In this document: piece by piece, positions 35,978 to 47,440 of the stretch
Position numbering within the stretch: position 1 is the stretch's first letter
Layout of the letters: every line of letters begins with the position of its first letter
Assembly (NCBI GenBank): GCA_005784505.1
Contig: VCAZ01000045.1
Location: 1,493,501 to 1,557,500, forward strand
Length of the DNA: 64,000 bases
Direction of reading: 5' to 3'
Source: Bagarius yarrelli
Lineage: Eukaryota > Chordata > Actinopteri > Siluriformes > Sisoridae
Made by a program: the position numbers and the translations under genes
Notes under the pieces: model-generated
Told to the model about the DNA's origin: nothing
Databases searched by the model: none
The model's input: the letters and a program-made list of their open reading frames with translations, nothing else

Positions 35978-36130
35978 ACATTTACATTTACAGTATTTGG
36001 CAGATGCCCTTATTCAGAACGATTTACATTTTATCTCTTTTTTTTATACGACTGAGCAATTGAGGGTTAAGGTCCTTGCTCGGTGGTGGCTTGGTGGTCC
36101 TGGAAATCAGTTCAACACCTTGCCACCATG
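35978..36130 (-). repeat. SINE-B copy
   Basis: Minus strand: tail GGGCATCTGCCAAATACTGT at the left, GAGCAAGGACCTTAACCCTC in the middle, degraded head near 36115-36130. Confidence 0.8.
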
Positions 36131-37156
36131 CGCAATACAGAGAGCTGTTAAAACGTCATGTAGAGACAGAAATAACATGCCGTCATGTAAATAAGATAAA
36201 TAACATCAGGCTATTCGGTTTGTTTAAATTAGCTTGTCCTTCCAGAGGGGCCGTGGGGGGTTGTGGGGTTGCCTTCAGGGTGGGTGGCTCCCCTTAATAT
36301 AAGGGCAGGGGGAAACACTGACACATGTGCATCTACAAAATGTAAAGTAGTCCTAATTAACAGCAGTGTGAATTTGTTCAGTGGTCACCTTTCCAGGTGT
36401 GTGTCGTTCGAGGTGGTTGTATAGATAAATGATAATCAAATCGATTTTGCTCTTGAAGGTGATTGACAGCAAGTGTCCAGTGTCCAGTGTGTTGTGTGAG
36501 CAAATTTGTTTTATAAAAGTTATTCCATTGTTTTTTAAAGATTATGACTTCACTTTGCTTTTTCATATTATACTCTAGATAGCGGCTCTAAATCTGTCTT
36601 ATAACTGGTAACTTAAAAAAAAAATAGCATATTATAACACGCAACACATCCACATCAGTGATTCCGAACGATTAGTTTTTGCTGTAGTCACAGTATTATA
36701 CACAAAATAATATGGTTTAATATCAAAAAATAAATAATACGCTATACTTTAAGAGGTAAAAATAATTAAAACCAATATTTTGCCTATGGATGTCAGCACG
36801 TGGCAACACCTGCGTCAGCACTTACACCAGCTTTGTTTCTCAAGGTTGTTTTCAGTAATGTACTTTCAGCAACTACACTGTCAGCAGAACAGTGCAAAGG
36901 AGATCCAATGCTGGCTATGCTAACAGATAATTGAGTAAATGGGATAAAATGAAAAGAAAGCAGTGACATTTACTGAGCTGACATTCATTCGGACGCCTGA
37001 AGGACAAAAGTGGAAGTTGCTTAAGATGGTTTGAAACGAGAACATTTGAGTGGGCTAGCAATTATTAATGAAAATATTGGCTGGACATTTTCTCTGTCAT
37101 GCAAAATGAAATTTGTTTTTTTTTAAAATAAATACATATTATTTATATCTATCCAT

Positions 37157-37480
37157 CCATCTATTTTCTATACCAGCTTATTCCCTAATTTGGGGTTACA
37201 GGGATCTGCTGGAGTTTATCCAGCAAAAAGCAGGAGGGGTAACACCCTGGACAGGTCGCCAGTCCATCACAGGGCCACACCTATGGGCAATTTAGAATGA
37301 CAAATCAACCTAACATACATGTTTTTGGACTGTGGGAGGAAACCGGAGTACCCGGAGTAAACCCACCCAAACACTAGGAGAACATGCAAACTCCACACAG
37401 TAAGGTCCCTGTCCTGGAATTAAACCCAGGACCTATTCGCTGTGAGGCAACCATACTAAACACTAAACCACCATGCTGCC
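37157..37480 (-). repeat. SINE-A copy, near full length
   Basis: Minus strand: GGGCAGCATGGTGGTTTAGT head at 37461-37480, CCACAGTCCAAAAACATGTA core, and a tail ending near 37157. Confidence 0.95.
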
Positions 37481-38544
37481 CATGTTAATGACATGTTACA
37501 AAGATACTCCTATAGACGTTTCTTTAAATAAATTGGTAAAATAAAAAAATGCCCTTGGCTTATGACGAAACATATCAGTTATATGTTATATATCAATAAT
37601 AGACCCCAAAAAACCCTAAAAAAGCAGGTTTCTTAAAAGAAAAAAAAATTCCAGGTAGTCACACAGTTTTACACACTGTCACCGTGTACAGGCTCATCAA
37701 CTGCATTAGTATTATGTAAACTCACACTTGTGCACACTAATTCAACTGCCCTACTTTTACTAAAAGATGCAATTTTACCAAGTATTCCATTCGAGCCGTC
37801 TAGACTCAACATGCCCCCATTTCCCTGCAATCATAATCATGTACTTTTAAGCTTTTAAGGACCTTGAAGTGGTAAATAAAAAGCTTTCGTCTGGCTTGTT
37901 GCCCTGTTTAGTAATTAAAGCTAAGTAATCAGCCTTTTCACACTAAACTAATGTAAATTAAATAGAGGAATTATTTTCCTTGAGCTTATTTGTATTTGTT
38001 TACACACCGAGCATATATAGAGTTAAATAGCAATAACAATAAAAATAGTAATTATTATTAACATTAGTACTTAGGGTTAGGGTGGTAGTAGCAATCTTTA
38101 GGATCCAAGCATTCCTCCATGCCTCCAGTGGGCAGACTTTGCTGATATTTATAATTACCTCTTAAATGAATATACTTACCAATATTTGTGATAATACTTT
38201 ATGCTAGTTGGGTAAAATTCCTGCTTATGGCTGAAGTTGTAATTTACTAATAATTTACAAACCAATTACAGATTAGCAGATCAATTTAGCACACCAATTT
38301 TTAGTTCCTGACAGCTCGGTTCCTGACTTTACACCAATCAGCTGTTTTCTAGGAACCAAATCATTGTTTAAAATCAAAGATCAATCATCGTCAATTGTAC
38401 CTAAAAAGATTGGTTATACATTTTAAGTTCACAAAAGTAGGTTTGATTTATTATGCAAATTAGTAAAATAATCTATTATGGCGCATCCTTTTGCTTAAGA
38501 CAAAGAATAGTAGAAAAAAACCCTATACAGAATAATATCTCATT

Positions 38545-38800
38545 TTGATAGGGGGGCGTTTGAGGGATCGAAGATTACCACCATTCAGTGTTGGTTTTCG
38601 TTCTTACCACTTACTTCTAGAGATTTCTTCTGATTCTCTGAATCTTCTGATTATATTATGGACTGTAGATGAGGTATTACATCTACAATCGTTAAAGAAC
38701 ATTGGTCCTGAACTGGTGGACTATTTGTTTATGCAGTCGTTCACAAAATACTGAACCACAATCCATCCATACTTTTGAATGACTGGGATTCTCCTTTTCC
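38545..38800. repeat. decayed DNA-transposon fragment
   Basis: GTGTTGGTTTTCGTTCTTAC, AGATTTCTTCTGATTCTCTG and ATTATATTATGGACTGTAGA follow the order of a widespread fish element. The 69-codon open frame across it is incidental. I do not name the superfamily. Confidence 0.45.
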
Positions 38801-38817
38801 TATCCAATCACCTGATT

Positions 38818-38915
38818 CCAGTTACACTATCCAAAGTGACTTACATTTATTTAATTTATACAACTACACAATTATGGGTTAAGGTCCTTGCTCATGGGCC
38901 CAGCAGTGGCAACAT
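38818..38915 (-). repeat. SINE-B tail fragment
   Basis: Minus strand: GGGCCCATGAGCAAGGACC and AAGTCACTTTGGATAGTG. Confidence 0.8.
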
Positions 38916-38930
38916 TTCGTTTCTTTTGTG

Positions 38931-39105
38931 GAAAGTGGTGGCTCATGGATAAGGTGTTGGACTACCAACTTGAAGATCGTGGGTTTGATTCCCAGCTCCA
39001 CCAAGCCACCACTGCTGGCCCCCCTGAGCAAGGCCCTTAACCTCCCAATTGCTCAGTTGTATAAATGTAAGTTGCTCTGGATAAAGGCGTCTGCCAAATA
39101 GTGTT
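38931..39105 (+). repeat. SINE-B copy
   Basis: Complete from AGTGGTGGCTCATGGATAAG to GGCGTCTGCCAAATAG. It is followed at 39104-39166 by an opposite-oriented head fragment (GATTTCCAACA on the minus strand), so two copies meet tail to tail. Confidence 0.85.
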
Positions 39106-39322
39106 GGAAATCGAACCCTGATCTTCCAATTAGCTGTCCAACACCTTAACCTCTGCGCTTCCCTGTGAAATTCCAAACTGGTGTTTTTGGAGCATTCCCC
39201 AACTAACCCCTTTGGAATGTAACCTGACTTATTGATCTATATACAGTATAGTAACTTAATTCTTGCCCATTTATTCCCCTTACCATCATCTTCTCTCTAT
39301 TTTATCTTCAATTATTGAACAG

Positions 39323-39407
39323 GCACTTAGGTCTGGATCTCGTACCAAGGAAAGACTTTGAAATGGTGGATACAGACCAGATCAGTGTCTCCGACCTCTA
39401 CAAAATG
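39323..39407 (+). CDS. dock3: dock3 exon (b)
   Basis: The exon has 85 bases. Its first G completes the Glu codon begun in the previous exon, and it then reads HLGLDLVPRKDFEMVD followed by TDQISVSDLYKM. It ends exactly after the Met codon (phase 0). The acceptor is AACAG at 39318-39322 and the donor is GTAAGG at 39408. The H/Q-LGLDLVPRK signature is shared by DOCK3 and DOCK4. The following ISVSDLYKM agrees with DOCK3, whereas DOCK4 reads differently (ISITELYRL by recall). Two SINE copies and part of a third lie within 500 bases upstream, so the exon sits in a repeat-dense part of the intron. Confidence 0.95.
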
Positions 39408-39641
39408 GTAAGGACTCCCTGTTAAAACACATACTGTTTCTAAAATGTTCCTTAAATGTGCTAAAGACATATAGCATAAAGAAATTGAAGTGCTAGTTGG
39501 GAAAAAAAGATGTTTTGTTTTAGTTTACAGCAAGCAAGATGTGCATTTATTAGTCACAATTGACCGTGTTATCTTAAAAAACATCTGATCTGATCTGATA
39601 ATTTGTTGATTTGGTAATCTTTGGCTATGTCAGAGCAACTT

Positions 39642-39758
39642 TTATTCATTCATTCATCTTCTATACCCGCTTATTCCCCAATTCTGGGTCACGGGATCGG
39701 CTGAAGTCTATCGTAACCGTCTCTGAAAGGACGTCAGACAGGGTACACCCTGGACCGG
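39642..39758 (-). repeat. SINE-A 3' fragment
   Basis: Minus strand: CGGTCCAGGGTGTACCCTGT to the AAGATGAATGAATGAAT tail, 235 bases downstream of exon (b). Confidence 0.85.
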
Positions 39759-42601
39759 TCTTTACATTTTTTTTTTTCTTTTTCTAAAACTGACAGCTGC
39801 ATCTTATTTATTTGTTTAATACAAGCTTCGCTGTTAAGGAAAGTCCTGAACTGCTGTTTGTTTTTGGATTTGTTGATTGCACTCACCATTTCAGGGCTCC
39901 ATTGACGTTTGACAGCTCCCAGTATAGAAGGGGAGGTGCATCCTTTCATAGATGTTCTTTTAATAATTTGGCATGTAGCAGTTATTTACAAATCTTGACA
40001 CGTGTAAGGCTGAAAATAATCAGACCTCTGCTTTCCTGTCCCAAATATACTTTAAGTGTTAAAAGGGACATTTGGCATTCATAAGTTACCAAGGTGCTGA
40101 TAGTGATCAAGGCCTTTAGGCTAAACATCTGTACACGTTGGGGGTCTGCCAAGGGTCCCACCATTTACAAAGTAGGAAAAGCTGTAATTTGCTGATTTGT
40201 CAGTTTGAATGTTTTAGTCACATGGTCAAGGAAGGAATAAAAGAAGGTTGTAACTATTGCTCTGTCTCTTTCTGTTCTGGGGCTTTGGCTCTACCTTTGC
40301 TCTTCTTCTTCTTTCTTGCTCTCTCTATCTTTGCTTGGGCTTTCTTCTTGAGGTTCTACGTTCTCTTTCTTATCTCCCTTTCTCTCTCTCCCTCTTTTTT
40401 TTGCCTCTCTTTTACATTCTCCATCTATTTTGTAACAAATTCAAGTGTAACCATAACAAAATATTGTCATAAATCTTGACTTAACATTAAAATTGACGTG
40501 CTACCTATAGCAATAGAATATAATCACTCAGTAGCAATGCTCGCCCACATATTTAGCTATTCTAACTGCGCTTATTTCCGTCGTTGGTTTAAGTGGCAGT
40601 TGGCGGTTACGGACAATTTATGTACCGTTTTATACCATAGTGCTGATGAAATTTCTTTAGTCCTTCTTAGTCCACCATAGACAAACCACCGTTACAGATG
40701 TTTTAGAAGCAATTTTTAAGAATCAGATTAATATTTCAACTCTATTATTGTAAAAAACACCTGTAATCCCAGGACTATTTTACAAAAAGTCAAAGTTTAT
40801 ATGATCACGTCAGAAACTGTTTGATTGGTTGGAATTGCTTGATTGGTTGAAATAGAAAATTCTTATCTATACTAGTGCTACCATTCATCTGAACAGACTT
40901 AACTTTCCTGACTGTAATATCTTTGGTTTGGTCTCGATTGGCTGTTTTAATGATAAAGAATAAAAAACAACAAAATTCTGAGCAGTCTCATGAACCTATT
41001 AAAAAAGTTAGAACTCTTACACGCTACAACTCTGTGCCAAATTAAAGTTAGGGACTTAAAGTTAGGGAAATCAAGGGACATTGTGGTCTGTAATAAAACA
41101 GAATTATAGAACTGACTACACAGATAAAGGAAATTCGATGCAGATTGTTGTCTATGCCGCCCTCTGACATATGTGCTATAACTACAGTATGTATATTTGC
41201 ATTTGGGCTGTGTTAACTATTGCAATTTACTTTTCACAATAGTGAATCAATATTCTAACCTCTAGTATGAATATATATTTAAATTACTTTTGCTTGTAGT
41301 TGTCGCTGACACATACGACCATTGTCTTGAAAGCAAATATGGCGGAAAACATAAGGGCGTCACCTGCTTTGTATTTGTTGTATTTTTAGCTATTCGGTTT
41401 ACAGGGTTTTTTTTACAGTATTGCAATATATCGGGATATGTATTGTATTGCAATATATTGTAATATATTGTATCGTGATATGCATTGTATTATGAGGCCC
41501 CTGCCAATACGCAGTATTTGTAATTTGCATTTCTAATTTTTAATCTCGACGTATTTCTCGCTTTATCGGATTTATAATGTACAATATACGTTATTTTTAA
41601 GTATCGGATGGTTTGGCACCAAGTAGCTTATCAAATGATAGATTTTTAATAGAAAACATTTAAGCTGCAGATTTAACCACCTAAATCTGCATAAATCCTC
41701 CAAACCAACAGGCATTAATGTATCCACATGTGTACAAATCAACCAGTTCATTAACCCGCCTACCATCTTTCCAGAATGAGGGCAAGCATATGCTTTTATT
41801 ATTTTCTACAATCATCATTATCTTTCAGCTGCACTTATACATACTGTACGGCGGATTAATGCTTGAATTTCCACCTCAAAATACCCAGTGCAGAAACGGC
41901 ACCGTGAGTAGAGGGTGAAGCGCTGCCAAGACGATCATTGCGATGATGCCCTAGGTTGGCATGGAGCAGGCAATGCTGTCCTGGCCTTGGCACTGAGGTC
42001 TGGCACTCCTGCAGAGCCTCTTGGCATCTCATATAAGGAATTTGGCAAGGAGGTTTCTCACCTTACTGCACTTGGTTTTTAGCCACCCTTTGAACTGGTG
42101 GAGAGTAATTTAAAAGTGTATAGTTTGTGAGTTGATACATATTTTAAATTATTTAGTTAAATAATTTTTGCATCTTTTTTACAACATTAAAAAAGGAGGA
42201 AGTGTCAATAGTCTCTATGTAGAGGTAATGTATAGTGCATTACCATGTTTAGGTCAGACTTAGTAGTGGACCCCAATGCTTGACTAATAGGTAGCCATCT
42301 ATTGGCTTCATCTATTGAATTTTAAAGTAAAATAGCACTTTAAAATTTACAATCTGAATGCAATAATAGAAAAAAATGGCGGAACTATTCAGAAAGCCTG
42401 AGAATCAGCTTATAATTATACAAATTTAATCCGTTTTTTTTAAATACTGGCTTTTAAAATGAAATGCGTCAAGACATGTTGACTTTAATGCTTAAATGTT
42501 CTTCCTTCACCTTGTAATATGTTAAACAAGAGTCAGTAAATAAATAAAGATCCAGGTGCACAATACACAATGATAGGGCTTAGTATTTTAAAAAATCATT
42601 T

Positions 42602-42955
42602 TCATTCATTCATTGATCTTCTATACCCGCTTCTTCCCTAATTCGGGGTCACCGGGATTTGCTGGAGTCTATCCCAGTTGTCTCTGAAAGGGGCGTAAGG
42701 CAGGAAGAGTATACCCTGGTCAGGTCGCCAGTCCATCACAGGGCCACACACACACTCACACTCACTTCTATGGGCAATTTAGAATCACCAATCAATCTAA
42801 TATACATGTTTTTGGACTGTAAAAGGAAACCGGAGAACCCGGAGTAAACCCACGCAAGCACAGGGAGAACATGCAAACCACACGCAGAAAGACCCCTGCC
42901 CGGGGATCGAATCCGGGACCTTCTTGCTAACCACTAAACCACTGTGCTGCCCCCG
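42602..42955 (-). repeat. SINE-A, full length with 11-base target-site duplication
   Basis: AAAAATCATTT flanks it at 42591-42601 and 42956-42966. The minus-strand head GGGGGCAGCACAGTGGTTTA is intact. Confidence 0.95.
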
Positions 42956-43239
42956 AAAAATCATTTGTGCTAAGAAATACTTTGGGCTGTAAATGTCTAG
43001 ATATAGGGTGTGAATGTGATTGAGTCCAGTTTTTGTTGGTTGATCTAAGGTCTAAGGTCATCTTTTCTAGGTGTTACTTCTGGTGTTGTTGTGACATACA
43101 CAAAATGATTTACACAAAAATAGGTTGTATTGCGAATATAATTGAGTATTAAGCAAAATATTAATGTAATATTAAGGAAAATATTAGTATTAAGCTAATA
43201 GTGTGGCATCGATGGAATATAAACCCACAATTGTGTAAG

Positions 43240-43560
43240 ACGAAAAAAAATCAGATGGATTCTGATATTTTCAGATCGGTTTCAGGCCTCATTCATATGT
43301 GGAAATAAATCAAATATAAATCGCATACATGCATTAGCGTCTGTAGGCAGACAGATCGGATTTTCACCTGTCGATGCGAGGTCTAGCGTTACTGAATAAG
43401 CGACGGTGGCGCATAACATCAACTCATGTGGACACCGAAGGAAGTCATATAGAATATAGAAACTAAGCACAACTGTGTATTTTGCTATTTAGTATTTTTG
43501 TTTACCTTAAATCTGTTTTGTGTGTAAACATGAAAAAAATCAGATATAGTCACGAAATAT
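43240..43560. mobile_element. partial copy of the 4977-5731 element, inverted
   Basis: On the minus strand it shows the order TTATTCAGTAACGC, AGGTGAAAATCCGATCTG, TAATGCATGTATGCGATT and ATATGAATGAGGCC, parallel to about 5475-5600. Neither terminal inverted repeat is preserved. Confidence 0.65.
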
Positions 43561-44103
43561 ATCTTTAAGATTCTGTCTGTCCTTAGGTTCTATTTGCAGT
43601 GTTTCTTCCCAACAGAGCAGAGTTATAGACTATTCCGTTCGCAACCTAGCAAAACGGAATCATTAGACATTCAAGCACTTTTCTAAATTGCTCTGGATCA
43701 GAAATTCTGCCAAAAGCTATTCATGTAAAAATAAATGCAAATATACTAAAAATCAATTCCAACAAAATAACTTACAAGTATAAATTCTGTATCGAGCTTT
43801 TAATGTACAATAAGTCTTTCAATTTGGTCAGATGTGTTTCGTTTGTCTTTGTTTGACTGATATCCACTGAATAGCGTTTTTTAGGTTCTAGCTCTAATAC
43901 TTCTCGCTTGGCCAAACTACCACTACAGGAAAACTTTTGAATGAGAGAAATAAATGCAAGTTTGCCAATATTTTAGATAGAAAATAAAATGTTGTGTATA
44001 AACTAGGGATGCACCAATACAGATAGTCATATCAGAATCGGGCCCAATATAGATCTCATATACTCGTACTTGTAAAAACATATACCAAAGACTGATTTAA
44101 ATA

Positions 44104-44355
44104 AATAAATAAAGAACTTCATTGTCCAAGGTACGTGTACAGAGCCAATGAAATGCATTTTTCGCATATCCCATCTTAGTAAGTTGGGGGTCAGAGCGCA
44201 GAGTCAGCTATGATACAGCGCCCCCTGGAGCAGGAAGGGTTAAGGGTCTTGCTCAAGGACCCAACAGTGGTTGACTTGCCGGTGGTGGGGCTTGAACCCA
44301 GGTGTTTCTGGTCTTCAGATCAGCAACTTAACCATTTGAGCCACCACTGCCCCCT
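44104..44355 (-). repeat. SINE-C inserted in hAT relic
   Basis: Minus strand: GGGGGCAGTGGTGGCTCAAA head, GGGTTCAAGCCCCACCACC B-box, CTGACTCTGCGCTCTGACC and GGGATATGCGAAAAATGCAT tail. Confidence 0.9.
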
Positions 44356-44660
44356 TTCTCATTTCTTATGTGACGTTATTGACAGAACTTTTATTGCGCA
44401 AAGACTCCGGCAGCAGCGACAGAATGTTAGTGGAAATATTTGACAACATATGTGTGACGCACCCTCAGTTACATCACGTGAAGGATTCATGTTGCAGAAC
44501 AGGTTGTTTATGAAACAACAAATAATCCTAATTGTAAAGCAAACAGGCAAAGAGACGGTACACAAATAGCATATAACACTTTTAAGCGAAGCCTAAAGGC
44601 AAAACCAAATGACTTAGTAAACAAGGGTAAATCGAATAACAGAGAATAACCCTTAGTATG

Positions 44661-44777
44661 GACCTGTTAAGGGTGTACCCCGCCTGCTCTTTGCCCTTTC
44701 AGAGTCGACTCCAGCAGATCCCTGTGACCCCAAATTAGAGAATAAGCGGGTATAGAAGATGAATAAATGAATAAACT
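44661..44777 (+). repeat. SINE-A 3' fragment with 9-base target-site duplication
   Basis: CTTAGTATG flanks it at 44652-44660 and 44778-44786, so the 5' truncation happened at insertion. Confidence 0.9.
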
Positions 44778-45160
44778 CTTAGTATGCAGGCCGACAATAC
44801 TTTGCAAAGTTATGCTACATCAGTTAGCGTATAAATCTAACACCAACTGAAAAGGGCACTTAGTCGCGGTGATACAAAAATATCGAAAGGTACAAAAATG
44901 AGTACTTATAATACTTATAATCTGATAAAACCTCTAAAATTAGAACTGAAAGGTGCGCAGATAGAATATGCCTCTAGCAGTAATGTTAGCACTCGGCCAC
45001 TGAATGAAAATAGCAAGAGAAAACCTGAGATCCATTCAAATAATTCCACGTCCCCCAAAAATGGTATAGTTTCATCCCTATTATAAACTGTGGGATGACA
45101 TTTAAAAGAAAATAAAACTTTTTTTTATTATTTTTTTTTTAATCTATGCCGATATGTTTC

Positions 45161-45610
45161 CAGTGATGCTTCAAAGTCTGTGAACCATCAGGGTTTTTAA
45201 TTAAAAGAATTTTTGCATAAATATGATTCAAAACATAATCAGATTTTCACATACTCTGATGAGCAACAGCAGCTTTTTTCCAAGGTCATCAGAAATCTTG
45301 TTCCAGCCATGATACATTTCCACAAACACGTGCGACAATCAATCTTTTCTGCTCTGTACAAAAAAATGTCACTCGTTGACATCTGACCGACATTCCATTA
45401 AATAAAAGCAAATGATTTTCGATTGAGAGGTTTGCTTACTTTTGCCATGTACATTTCTGTTATATTGAATGATTTTCCTAAATGAGTAAGTTTTCAGGTA
45501 TAAACAATTATGTTCTCTCATTGATTTAAGTGTTTGGTCATTTTTTTTGCAGAAACATTCTAAAACATGTAAAACTTTCTAAAGGGTTCACAAACTTTCA
45601 AGCACCACTG
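45161..45610. mobile_element. 450-bp element with terminal inverted repeats (Tc1/mariner-like)
   Basis: CAGTGATGCTTCAAAGTCTG at the left is inverted at the right end as TTTGTGAACC...CTTTCAAGCACCACTG. The repeats extend about 30 bases. The inner sequences CATAAATATGATTCAAAACA and TAATCAGATTTTCAC are typical of a fish Tc1-like family. It has no transposase frame. Confidence 0.8.
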
Positions 45611-45688
45611 TCTTTCTTATTTTCGGTGAAGTGTGATCGTTGCTCATAATTAATCATTTTTTTTACAAGAAATTCATTTATTACGGGT

Positions 45689-45770
45689 CTATCCATCCAC
45701 CCATCCACCTATCCATCCACCTATCCATCCATCCATCCATCCGTCCATCTATCTATCCATCCATCCAGCC
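45689..45770. repeat. (ATCC)n microsatellite
   Basis: TCCA/TCCATC units, with interruptions by CACC and CTAT. Confidence 0.95.
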
Positions 45771-46504
45771 ATTGTCCAGTGGTGTGCAGTCAGGGCCAGC
45801 AAGGCTTTCTAATAACACTATCAGAAGCTGACCTACACTTACAACCTAAATTCTAATATTTGTTCTATAAAATTGTATTAATTTATTCCCAACAGTTTGT
45901 TCTCTTCATTCCGTAGCGTTTCTCTTGCTGTACTGCTTCCAGTACATGTATGTGGATGTAGATTTTTTGTCCAAACAGATTTCAGTTTCTATGTGCTGCC
46001 ATGTTAATCTAACCTGTCAAAGCCTTCGGAATCAGTAGTGCTGCCCATGTCACCTAAACTATATTAGTAGCGGCAGATTGCTACTTGGTTGAAAACGGTT
46101 TCTTTGACCATTTACATTTTTAAATACGACACTCGATGATGCCAGCATTTTTCTGTCCTCGGATTGGTTAGTCACAGTAAAACTGTAGCAACTACCAAGG
46201 AGAAATTGACTCTGTCTCGGACATACCTAAAAAGAAGTTTTTAAGCCGAACTCGTTTGCCACTTTATTATATAATTTATTTAATTGTTTATGTTTTTGTA
46301 ATGTTATATTAATATTAAGATAAATATTGATTTGGAGTTATGTTAATGGTGTTTCTTGCTTTAGTAAGAAGGGAAATGCCTCTCGCTCGGTAATGCCACA
46401 CCATGTTATATAGCGTTTTAATATAGTATTAATGGTTTCTATAATTGCATCATGATAGTTGTGGTATTAAGGAGCGTATCAGTCGGGAAAATCTCTACTG
46501 AAGG

Positions 46505-46705
46505 CCCAGGTACATTTACATTTTTTTTTTATATTTACAGCAGTTTTGGTAGACGCCCTTATCCAAAACGACTTACATTTTTCTCTTTTTATACAATTGG
46601 GCAGCTAGGGGTTAAGGGGCTCACAGTGGTGGCTTGGTGGTGCTGGGAATTAAACCTTGTTTTTTTCTGGTATCAGTCCACCTAACCACTAAGCCACCAT
46701 TTCCA
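46505..46705 (-). repeat. SINE-B copy
   Basis: Minus strand: GGTGGCTTAGTGGTTAGGTG head, GGTTTAATTCCCAGCACCAC B-box, AGGGCGTCTACCAAAACTGC tail. Confidence 0.85.
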
Positions 46706-46754
46706 CACCAAGCCACAACTCCCACAGGTACCAAATGCACCTCTCTTTACTGCC

Positions 46755-46950
46755 ATTGTCTATACCCGCTTATTCCTAATTAGGGTCACGGGGATCTGCT
46801 GGAGTCTCTCCCAGCTGTCATTGTGTGAAAGAGCCACATACAGACAAACAACCACACACACACACTCACTCCTATGAGCAATTAAGAATCGCCAATCAAC
46901 CTAACATACCTGTTTTTAGACTGGGAGGAAACCGGAGAACCCGGAGTAAA
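46755..46950 (-). repeat. SINE-A copy, head missing
   Basis: Minus strand: TTTACTCCGGGTTCTCCGG down to AATAAGCGGGTATAGACAAT; the tRNA-like head and one internal block are absent. Confidence 0.85.
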
Positions 46951-46987
46951 CGAATAGACTTTATTGTAAGATCTGGACAAAGAAAAC

Positions 46988-46994
46988 ATTATTA

Positions 46995-47029
<35 letters not shown>

Positions 47030-47030
47030 T
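46988..47030. repeat. (ATT)n microsatellite
   Basis: About 14 TTA units, a rare trinucleotide array in this window. Confidence 0.95.
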
Positions 47031-47415
47031 TTATACTATTATTAAAAAATAATACCAACAATTGAAAAGTAAGCCTACTATAACACTCTTGGAGAACAAA
47101 CTTTTTTGGATGTGTGGTTCGTGTAATGTGTTGTGTTGGCGTGTTAAAATTTCACATTGTGGGAGGAAGAGTAACTGTTTGCCAGTACCATAAACACAAA
47201 TCAACACACACCGAGCTGTAATAACACATCTACCTGCCTTTAGGCAACACTGCTCCAAAAAAAAAAGTAGATCTGGAATTTGGAGATGGTGTGCTTTATG
47301 CTAGCATGTCTGAATAACAGAATGCAAGAAATTGTACTAATAAAGGAAAGGAAAAAAGAAATAAAACGAATTTCTATTTATTTATTTGTAATTGTTGTTA
47401 ATTCTTCATGAACAA

Positions 47416-47440
47416 ATTATTTATTTATTTATTTATTTAT
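47416..47440. repeat. (TTTA)n microsatellite
   Basis: About six TTTA units. Confidence 0.9.

Larger units (their letters stand above)
31478..39322 (+). other. dock3 intron between exons (a) and (b), 7845 bases
   Basis: The intron starts GTAAGT and ends AACAG. It holds an AT dinucleotide array, an RTE-type LINE fragment, and several SINE copies in both orientations. There is a repeat-free block at 37735-38020 and a short DNA-transposon fragment near 38545. The stretches 31500-32330, 32900-34100 and 36320-37140 show no identifiable feature. Confidence 0.9.
43995..45080 (+). pseudogene. hAT transposon relic, copy 2, split by two SINEs
   Basis: The left end is ACTAGGGATGCACCAATACA. Pieces that match 19267-19650 (AAGACTCCGGCAGCAGCGAC, TAGCAGTAATGTTAGCA) resume after each insertion. 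The open stretch 44898-45086 begins MSTYNTYNLIKPLK, like the zinc-binding BED finger of hAT transposases (YNTSNLIKHLK type), but with the His of that motif replaced. No catalytic domain or right end is visible, so it is inactive. Confidence 0.7.

Noticed and set aside
40138..40479. 113-codon open frame rich in Phe and Leu
   Set aside because: A TC-rich tract explains it; it looks like a membrane segment only because of base composition.
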